Source: an uncultured Ideonella sp. (lineage in GTDB: Bacteria > Pseudomonadota > Gammaproteobacteria > Burkholderiales > Burkholderiaceae). Taken from it: a stretch of DNA of 20,940 bases. The position numbers were made by a program, and so were the translations under genes. The notes beneath the pieces are model-generated. The model made no database searches. It saw only the letters and a list, made by a program, of their open reading frames with translations, and had not been told where the DNA came from. This document shows positions 15,634 to 20,940 of the stretch, one piece after another; within the stretch, counting starts at the first letter, position 1; each line of letters starts with the position of its first letter. Location of the stretch: NCBI GenBank assembly GCA_946479475.1, contig CAMLGG010000067.1, positions 1 through 20,940 on the forward strand, written 5' to 3'.

Positions 15634-16655
15634 GTTCAGCGGCCACGACGCTGCGCGCGCTGAGGCTGCCCGATCCGGCGCAGGCCCGGACGCTGATGGA
15701 GCAGGGCCGCTGGCTTGGTGGCGTGAGCTACCAGCCCCCGCAGGATGACGCCAGCGGGATGGTGGCAGGCGTCGGCTTCCAGCCTCTTTCGGGCAATGCC
15801 AACGAGGTCGACGGCTGGCTGGCCGGCCCGGGTGTGCAGGCCGGCCGCCTCGGCCCGGTACGCTGGCACACCGACGGCCACTGGTTGTTCGGTAGCTATG
15901 ACAGCACCCCCGAGCAGGCCGAGGCCGGCCTGGGCGAGCTCTCGAAGCAGGCCTACACGGGCATCTTCAACGCCCTGGAGGCGGCCGGCACCCCGCACCT
16001 GATCCGCCTGTGGAACTACCTGCCCGCGATCAACCGCGAGCAGTCGGGCCTCGAGCGCTACCGGCAGTTCAACCTGGGCCGCCAGCAGGCCTTCCTCGAC
16101 GCGCGGCGCGATGCCTTTGCCGGGGCGCCGGCGGCCTGCGCGCTCGGCACCCATGACGACGGCGTGTTCCGGGTTCGCTTCCTCGCCGGCCGCACGCCGG
16201 CGCAACCGCTCGAGAATCCCCGCCAGGTGCCCGCCTGGCGCTACCCGAGCGAGTTCGGCCCGCGCACGCCGACCTTCTCGCGCGCCGTCCTCGTCCCGGT
16301 TTCGGCGGACGAGCTGACCCTGCTGATCTCCGGAACCGCGAGCATCGTCGGCAGCGCCAGCGTCCATCAGGGCGACGTGAGAGCCCAGACCGAAGAGACG
16401 CTGCGCAACCTGCAGGCCGTGATCGGCGCGGCGCACGAGCGGGGCAGCGCACGATTCGAGCTGCCTTCGATGACCTGCACCGTCTACGTGCGCCATGCGG
16501 CCGACGTGGACGAGGTGCGCCGCTGCTTCGAGGCCACCGTGGGGGCCGATTCGCACGCCGCCCGGCGGGCCATCTACCTCCAGGCCGACATCTGCCGCAG
16601 CGACCTGCTGGTCGAGATCGAAGCCCACGCCACCGCGGCCGGGGCGCTGGCGTGA
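15630..16655 (+). CDS. xanB2: Chorismatase, XanB2/Hyg5 type (hydroxybenzoate synthase)
   Basis: A 341-residue protein of the FkbO/Hyg5 chorismatase family. Clear signatures are IRLWNYLPAIN (125-135), ERYRQFNLGRQQAF (142-155), YPSEFGPRTPTFSRA (205-219), ISGTASIVG (233-241) with a following His and GDV, and the C-terminal DICRSDLLVEIEA (320-332). Glu329 is the likely catalytic Glu. Cys322, seven residues before it, matches the spacing of the Cys and Glu (Cys327/Glu334 in Hyg5, from memory) that go with 3-hydroxybenzoate formation. The protein would turn chorismate into pyruvate plus a hydroxybenzoate that starts the polyene. The start overlaps the previous stop (ATGA) behind GGAGG. It can be misannotated as a RidA-like or pteridine-dependent protein. 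Confidence 0.88.
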   Translation: MSSAATTLRALRLPDPAQARTLMEQGRWLGGVSYQPPQDDASGMVAGVGFQPLSGNANEVDGWLAGPGVQAGRLGPVRWHTDGHWLFGSYDSTPEQAEAGLGELSKQAYTGIFNALEAAGTPHLIRLWNYLPAINREQSGLERYRQFNLGRQQAFLDARRDAFAGAPAACALGTHDDGVFRVRFLAGRTPAQPLENPRQVPAWRYPSEFGPRTPTFSRAVLVPVSADELTLLISGTASIVGSASVHQGDVRAQTEETLRNLQAVIGAAHERGSARFELPSMTCTVYVRHAADVDEVRRCFEATVGADSHAARRAIYLQADICRSDLLVEIEAHATAAGALA

Positions 16656-17488
16656 TGGCGCCGCGCAGCTCGAGCCAGCTGCTCAGGCTGGCCGCGGGGA
16701 TAGGCATGGCCGGCTTCGCGCTGGCGAGCGCCCACGCGGAGGACAGGCCGCTGTGGGAACTCGGCCTGGGGGCCGGCGTGCTGACGCTGCCCCACTATCG
16801 CGGATCCGACCAATCCAGCACCTGGCTGCTGCCCGTGCCCTACGCGGTCTACCGCGGCGAGCTGTTCAAGGCCGACCGCGAAGGCGCGCGCGCCACCTTG
16901 TTCGACACCGACCGCAGCGAGCTCAACCTCAGCTTCGCGGCCAGCGCCCCGACGGACAGCGAGGACAACCTGGCGCGCCAGGGCATGCCGGACTTGTCGC
17001 CCACCGTCGAGGTGGGCCCCGTCTGGAGCTACACCGTGCTGCGAGGCGATGACCACAAGCTGGACTTCCGCTGGCCGGTACGCGCCGTCTTCACCGTCGA
17101 ATCCTCGCCGCGCCACGTGGGCTGGGTCAGCTCGCCGCGCGTCAACCTCGACCGCAGGCTCGGCGACTGGAACCTGGGGCTGCTCGCCGGCCCGCTGTTC
17201 GGCGACCGCCGCTACCACGACTACTTCTACACGGTGCGCCCCGGCGAGACGACGGTCAGCCGCCCGGCCTTCCGCGCCGGCGCCGGGTACGAGGGCTGGC
17301 AGGCCACCACAGCCTTGTCGCGCCAGGTCGGCAACTGGTGGCTGGGGGCCTTCTTCCGCTACGACCAGATCGCCGGCCACGGCGTCGTCGAAAGCCCGCT
17401 GGTGCGCGACCGCCACCAGTTCTCGGCCGGCCTGGCGGTCAGCTGGATCTTCGCCCGCTCCACGGTGCTGGTGGCGGAGCAGCCTTGA
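16655..17488 (+). CDS. MipA/OmpV family outer-membrane protein
   Basis: A 277-residue protein with a signal peptide (hydrophobic core about 12-25, cleavage after Ala-His-Ala at 28). The rest is beta-strand-rich: WELGLGAGVLTLPHYRGSDQ at the start, then STWLLPVPYAVYRG and FDTDRSELNLSFAAS, ending in the strand FSAGLAVSWIFARS. These are MipA/OmpV signatures. The family forms outer-membrane barrels; MipA scaffolds peptidoglycan enzymes. Start choice: GTG at 16652 and ATG at 16655 are adjacent, and the ATG overlaps the previous stop by one base. Here it may help place the pigment in the outer membrane; that is inference from the operon. Confidence 0.85.
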   Translation: MAPRSSSQLLRLAAGIGMAGFALASAHAEDRPLWELGLGAGVLTLPHYRGSDQSSTWLLPVPYAVYRGELFKADREGARATLFDTDRSELNLSFAASAPTDSEDNLARQGMPDLSPTVEVGPVWSYTVLRGDDHKLDFRWPVRAVFTVESSPRHVGWVSSPRVNLDRRLGDWNLGLLAGPLFGDRRYHDYFYTVRPGETTVSRPAFRAGAGYEGWQATTALSRQVGNWWLGAFFRYDQIAGHGVVESPLVRDRHQFSAGLAVSWIFARSTVLVAEQP

Positions 17489-17501
17489 GAGTGGCCAGCG
17501 C

Positions 17502-18251
17502 ATGAACCACTGGCTGCTGCGCCCGCTGATGCTGGTCCTTCTCTGGATGCAGCTGCTACTGCTCGGGCTGATGTCGCTGTGCTGGAACCTCGTCGCGGTG
17601 GTGCTGTATCCGCTGCTGCCACGCCAGCGCGGCCTCGAGGTCGGCCGCGCCGGCATCTCGCGCGGCTACGGCATCTTCTGGCAGATCGCGAACGCATCGG
17701 GGCTGCTGAAGATGGATGCCACCGCACTGGATCCGTTGCGCGACGAGCCGGGCCTGATCGTGGTGGCGAACCACCCGAGCATGCTCGATGCGCTGATGGT
17801 CGTCGCACGGCTGCCGCGCAGCGCCTGCGTGATGAAGGCCAGCCTGGCCCGCAATCCCTTCCTCGGCGCGGGCGCGCGCCTGGCCCGCTACATCCGCAAC
17901 GACTCGGCGCTCGGCATGGTGCGCCACGCCGTCGCCGACCTGAAGGCGGGCGGCCAGCTGGTGCTGTTCCCCGAAGGCACGCGCACGACGAAGCGCCCGA
18001 TCAACCCCTTCCGCCCGGGCTTCACCGTCATCGCCAAGATGGCCGGCGCGCCCATCCAGACCGTCATCATCGAGACCCGTTCGCCCTACCTCGGCAAGGG
18101 CTGGCCGCTGTGGCGCCTGCCGCCGCTGCCGATCCAGTTCTCGGTGCGCCTGGGCCGCCGCTTCGAGCCCGCCGACGATCCCGCCGCGCAGCTGCGCGAG
18201 ATCGAGGCCTACATCGCCCGGGAGGTCGGCGGTCCCTCACCCTCGCCATGA
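17502..18251 (+). CDS. Lysophospholipid-type acyltransferase (PlsC family)
   Basis: A 249-residue protein with an N-terminal membrane segment (about 9-38), then the HxxxxD catalytic motif NHPSMLD (His91, Asp96) and FPEGTR (156-161). A further conserved block is NPFRPGFTVIAKMAGAPI (168-185). These mark the glycerolipid acyltransferase superfamily. It sits between the outer-membrane protein and the glycosyltransferase; xanthomonadin and aryl polyene clusters carry such an enzyme to join the polyene to a lipid carrier. The start at 17502 lies 13 bases after the previous stop with a weak ribosome site. The end overlaps the next ATG. Confidence 0.9.
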   Translation: MNHWLLRPLMLVLLWMQLLLLGLMSLCWNLVAVVLYPLLPRQRGLEVGRAGISRGYGIFWQIANASGLLKMDATALDPLRDEPGLIVVANHPSMLDALMVVARLPRSACVMKASLARNPFLGAGARLARYIRNDSALGMVRHAVADLKAGGQLVLFPEGTRTTKRPINPFRPGFTVIAKMAGAPIQTVIIETRSPYLGKGWPLWRLPPLPIQFSVRLGRRFEPADDPAAQLREIEAYIAREVGGPSPSP

Positions 18252-19033
18252 CCCTGCCTACGCCGCCCTCCAGCCGACAGCTGGTCCTGATCCCGAGCTA
18301 CAACACCGGCCCCAAGCTGGTCGAGACGGTGCTGGCCGCGCGGTCGCAGTGGAATCCCGTGTGGGTGGTGATCGACGGCAGCACCGACGGCAGCGACCGC
18401 CTGCTGGCCGAAGCGGTGGCGGGCGACAGCGGGGTGAGGATCCTCGCCTTGCCGCACAACCAGGGCAAGGGCGCGGCGGTGCTGCACGGCCTGCAGGAGG
18501 CGCGGGCTGCCGGCTTCCGGCAAGCGCTGACGATGGATTCCGACGGCCAGCACCCGGCTGCGCTGATCCCGGAGTTCATGAAGGCCGCCGGCGAGAGGCC
18601 GGAAGCGATGATCCTCGGCCGCCCCGTCTTCGACGCCAGCGCCCCGCTGCTGCGCGTGCGGGGCCGCAAGGTCTCCAACTGGTGGACCGACCTGGAGACA
18701 CTGGGCGCGGGCGTCGGCGACTCCCTCTACGGCTTTCGCGTCTACCCGATCGAGGAGCTGATCGCGGTGATGCGCCGCCAGCCCTGGATGCGGCGCTTCG
18801 ATTTCGACACCGAGGCCGTCGTGCGCCTGGCCTGGCGCGGCGTCAAGCCGATCAACGCCGACGCGCCGGTCAAGTACCTGAGCGCCGACGAAGGCGGCGT
18901 CTCGCACTTCCGCTATGGCCGCGACAACGTGCTGCTGACCTGGATGCACACGCGGCTGATGCTGGAGTTCCTGCTGCGGCTGCCGCTGCTGATAGGCCGT
19001 CGACTGACGAAACAGCCGCCCTTCCAGGACTGA
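18248..19033 (+). CDS. Family 2 glycosyltransferase
   Basis: A 261-residue GT-A fold enzyme. The N-terminal strand is LVLIPSYNTG (12-21), followed by VVIDGSTDGS (40-49), HNQGKGAAVLHG (70-81) and the metal-binding MDSDGQHP (Asp97-Ser-Asp99). The core continues past FDFDTEAV to a hydrophobic C-terminal helix (about 232-250) without a clear multi-pass membrane part. This resembles dolichol-phosphate-mannose-type transferases. Overlap with the acyltransferase (ATGA) suggests the two act on the same lipid-linked pigment, adding a sugar. The sugar donor is unknown. The gene ends 19 bases from the convergent fabG-like gene, with no clear terminator in between. Confidence 0.92.
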   Translation: MTLPTPPSSRQLVLIPSYNTGPKLVETVLAARSQWNPVWVVIDGSTDGSDRLLAEAVAGDSGVRILALPHNQGKGAAVLHGLQEARAAGFRQALTMDSDGQHPAALIPEFMKAAGERPEAMILGRPVFDASAPLLRVRGRKVSNWWTDLETLGAGVGDSLYGFRVYPIEELIAVMRRQPWMRRFDFDTEAVVRLAWRGVKPINADAPVKYLSADEGGVSHFRYGRDNVLLTWMHTRLMLEFLLRLPLLIGRRLTKQPPFQD

Positions 19034-19052
19034 AGGCCTTTGCAGCCCCGGC

Positions 19053-19790
19053 TCAGGCCATGCCGCCGTTGATCGAGACGACCTGGCCCGTGATGTACCC
19101 GGCCTCGGGGCCGGCGAGGAAGGCCGCGAGCGCCGCCACTTCCTCGGGCTTGCCGGCGCGGCCGGCCGGCACCAGCGCGGCGACGGCCTTGGCGTCGAAC
19201 ACCGCGCCCGCCATGGGCGACTCGATGATGCCGGGGGCGATCGCATTGACGGTCACGCCGCGCCCCGCGACTTCGAGCGAGAGCGCCTTGGTGGCGCTGT
19301 TGAGCGCGCCCTTGGCGGCCGCATAGTTGACCTGGCCGCGGTTGCCCATGAGGGCGGCCACGGACGAGATGTTGATGACGCGGCCCCAGCGCGTGCGCAG
19401 CATGGGCAGCAGCAGCGGCCGCGTGACGTTGAAGAAACCGTCGAGCGAGACGTCGATGACCCGGTGCCACTGTTCGGCCCGCATGCCGGGGAAGACGGCA
19501 TCGTCGTGGATGCCCGCGTTGTTGACGATGAGCTGCACAGGGCCGTCCGCCAGCATGCGTTCGCAAGCCGCCTGTGCCGCGGCCGCATCGGTCACGTCGA
19601 AGGCCAGCGCCTCGGCCTGCCCGCCGGCGCAGCGGATCTCCTCGGCCAGAGCCTGCACGGCATCGAGCCGGCTGTTGGCATGCAGCAGCATCGAGGCGCC
19701 TTCTTGCGCGAGGCGACGCGCCATCGCCGCGCCGAGGGCGCCGCTGGCGCCGGTGATCAGGCAGCGCCTGCCATCCAGGTTCGTCGTCAT
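19053..19790 (-). CDS. fabG: FabG-like 3-oxoacyl-ACP reductase of the pigment cluster
   Basis: A 245-residue short-chain dehydrogenase. The cofactor loop TGASGALG (13-20), NNAG (90-93), the active-site Ser (142/143), Tyr156 and Lys160 (YxxxK), and SINGGMA at the end are all present. The usual fourth residue, an Asn in the helix near 115 (VNL), is replaced by Ser (DVSLDGFFN). It would reduce the 3-oxo group during each polyene extension. The start overlaps the dehydratase stop (ATGA), and it is the last gene of the minus-strand operon. Housekeeping FabG would sit next to fabD/acpP, so this is a dedicated copy. Confidence 0.92.
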   Translation of the reverse strand: MTTNLDGRRCLITGASGALGAAMARRLAQEGASMLLHANSRLDAVQALAEEIRCAGGQAEALAFDVTDAAAAQAACERMLADGPVQLIVNNAGIHDDAVFPGMRAEQWHRVIDVSLDGFFNVTRPLLLPMLRTRWGRVINISSVAALMGNRGQVNYAAAKGALNSATKALSLEVAGRGVTVNAIAPGIIESPMAGAVFDAKAVAALVPAGRAGKPEEVAALAAFLAGPEAGYITGQVVSINGGMA

Positions 19791-20272
19791 GTCGTCGTTC
19801 CAGCCGGCCTCAGCGGCGTGTTGAGCACGACCGTCGCGCGGCCTTCGGCGACGAGGGCCTCATTCGCGTCCGTCACCCGGAAGGCGTAGAGCAGCTGGCG
19901 ATCATCGCCGGCCATGCGCTCGGCCTCGATGCGCAGCGGGCCAGGCACGTCGTCCATGCGCCAGCGAGCCAGGCGCACGGCGCGCGCGCTGGCGAGGTAG
20001 CCAGGCACCGGCCCCGCCGGCTGGCCGCTGGCCTCGGCGCGCAGGGCCCCGTGCAGCGCCATGGCCTGGGCGGCGTACTCGATGGCGTGCGCAGCCAGCA
20101 GGCCACTCCCGCTTCGCAAGGGATGGGCGGGGTCGCCGTGGTTCGTCGCGCGGCAAGACACGCTGTCGTCGCTCCAGTCGAGCAGGCTTTCGAGCAGGCA
20201 CATGCTGCCCTGGTGCGGCACGCGCTCGGCAATGCCGGCGTGATCGAGCTTGAGCGGGGCGGCCAGGCTCAT
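19787..20272 (-). CDS. FabA/FabZ-like 3-hydroxyacyl dehydratase (ApeP-like)
   Basis: A 161-residue hotdog-fold protein. VPHQGSMCLLESL (18-30) matches the catalytic His segment (His20), and LAAHAIEYAAQAMALHG (59-75) the helix with the acidic residue (Glu65). The remaining strands (RLARWRMDD, PLRIEAERM and LLYAFRVTDAN) complete the fold. It would dehydrate the 3-hydroxyacyl chain to the trans-enoyl form that is kept as conjugated double bonds in an aryl polyene. ATGA overlaps link it to both neighbours. FabZ itself is usually shorter and linked to lpxA/lpxD, so this is a pigment-cluster paralogue. Confidence 0.87.
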   Translation of the reverse strand: MSLAAPLKLDHAGIAERVPHQGSMCLLESLLDWSDDSVSCRATNHGDPAHPLRSGSGLLAAHAIEYAAQAMALHGALRAEASGQPAGPVPGYLASARAVRLARWRMDDVPGPLRIEAERMAGDDRQLLYAFRVTDANEALVAEGRATVVLNTPLRPAGTTT

Positions 20273-20940
20273 GCGTCGGCGCCCCCGGCGACCGTCACCA
20301 CGAGGCGCTGGGCGCCCTGCCCTTCGAGCACCACTCGCATCGCGCGCCGCGAGGCGATCGCCTCCAGCAGCGGCAGCGACTGCGCCGCCGGGATGGCCCG
20401 GCGCAGGGCCTCCAGGTCCGACGGCGCGCATGGCGTGACGGCATCGCCCGGCCGCCCCGCCTCGACCTGCAGTGTCGCCGTCGATCGACCACTGCCTTCC
20501 ATTCGGCCCAGCAGCAACGCGACGCCGAACGCATCCGGCGACGGACGCTGCGCGTGCAGGGGCTGCGGATAGGGGATGTCGGACGCCACGAGCAGGACCG
20601 GGTTCCCTTCGGCTGCCACCTGGGCCGCCGCCTCGAGCACGCCGGCGGCCAGGCTCGCATCGAACCCGCACAGGCTCGTCGACGGCGCCCGCGAGGCCGT
20701 GGCGATGTGCCAGTAGCCCGCGGTCGCGTTGTGGACCGAGTTGGTGAAGCGGGTGGGTGACACCGCGCGCTCGGGCGCAGCAAGCGCCTCGCACATCGCG
20801 TGGCAGTTGAGCGTGTCGCCGCTGGACGAGGTGAAGACGGTGGCCAGCCGGGACACCTCGATCTCGTGGCCGGCGGCCACCGCCATCTCGATGGCCTGGT
20901 CCGCCACAGCGAGCGAGAGCTTCACCAGCGAGCCCGCCCG
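20269..20940 (-). CDS. Ketosynthase-like chain-length factor, partial (5' end beyond the window)
   Basis: The last 223 residues are visible; the frame stays open to the right edge, so a GTG at 20925 is not the start. TSSSGDTLNCHAMCEAL, RFTNSVHNATAGYWHIAT and TSLCGFDASLAAGVLEAAAQV match the shortened beta-ketoacyl-synthase N-domain proteins (pfam13723 type) of aryl polyene clusters. These pair with a full ketosynthase and act as its chain-length factor. The Ser-Val-His-Asn segment is kept, and the usual Cys nucleophile environment is not seen. A full ketosynthase should lie further right on this strand. The end overlaps the dehydratase start (ATGA). Confidence 0.85.
   Translation of the reverse strand, partial: RAGSLVKLSLAVADQAIEMAVAAGHEIEVSRLATVFTSSSGDTLNCHAMCEALAAPERAVSPTRFTNSVHNATAGYWHIATASRAPSTSLCGFDASLAAGVLEAAAQVAAEGNPVLLVASDIPYPQPLHAQRPSPDAFGVALLLGRMEGSGRSTATLQVEAGRPGDAVTPCAPSDLEALRRAIPAAQSLPLLEAIASRRAMRVVLEGQGAQRLVVTVAGGADA

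Noticed and set aside
19034..19052. A terminator between the converging GT2 and fabG-like genes
   Set aside because: Only AGGCCT-type short symmetry is present, with no stem and U-tract on either strand.
20923..20925. GTG as the start of the chain-length factor
   Set aside because: The frame is open to the window edge and the upstream residues (Arg-Ala-Gly-Ser-Leu) fit the family, so the start lies outside.

Overview
The window is high-GC DNA from a betaproteobacterium, most likely Burkholderiales and perhaps of the Rubrivivax/Leptothrix/Ideonella type. This rests on the gene order thrS-infC-rpmI-rplT-pheS-pheT-ihfA-merR-tRNA-Pro, the Cx14Cx2C cluster motif in QueE, and the style of the proteins. 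The genus is an inference. I see no rRNA, insertion sequence, CRISPR array or prophage gene.

Positions 1-2367 (+ strand) are accessory. They hold an H-NS-tail protein with an altered DNA-contact motif, a cytoplasmic C25/gingipain-like (caspase-fold) putative protease, and a small beta-rich protein whose start overlaps the protease end. The protease and small protein look like a two-gene cassette of unknown role.

Positions 2384-4264 (- strand) hold the queuosine/deazapurine genes queD and queE and, upstream of them, tRNA-Pro(GGG) with a very strong terminator. QueD is a fusion of three T-fold domains, and only one composite set of catalytic residues is kept, split between domains 2 and 3.

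Positions 4296-12320 (- strand) hold the translation operon: thrS, infC, rpmI, rplT, pheS, pheT, ihfA and a MerR-family gene. Three control layers can be read from the sequence. (1) Ahead of thrS there is a 12-residue threonine-rich leader peptide, an antiterminator segment and an intrinsic terminator, which together look like a ribosome-mediated attenuator. (2) infC appears to start at a rare ATC codon, which fits IF3 autoregulation. (3) A terminator hairpin lies between rplT and pheS.

Positions 12345-20940 hold a patatin-like hydrolase and, divergent from it, part of an aryl polyene/xanthomonadin-like pigment cluster. The + strand operon encodes a UbiE-like methyltransferase, a flavin-dependent halogenase-like enzyme, a XanB2/Hyg5-type chorismatase, a MipA/OmpV outer-membrane protein, a lysophospholipid-type acyltransferase and a family 2 glycosyltransferase. 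Most of these genes overlap by 1-4 bases. A convergent - strand operon encodes a ketosynthase-like chain-length factor (running off the right edge), an FabA/FabZ-like dehydratase and a FabG-like reductase. Proposed logic: the chorismatase makes a hydroxybenzoate starter, the fatty-acid-like enzymes build the polyene, the halogenase and methyltransferase decorate it, and the acyltransferase and glycosyltransferase place it in the outer membrane. The divergent region before the pigment operon carries two perfect palindromes, one touching the first start codon.
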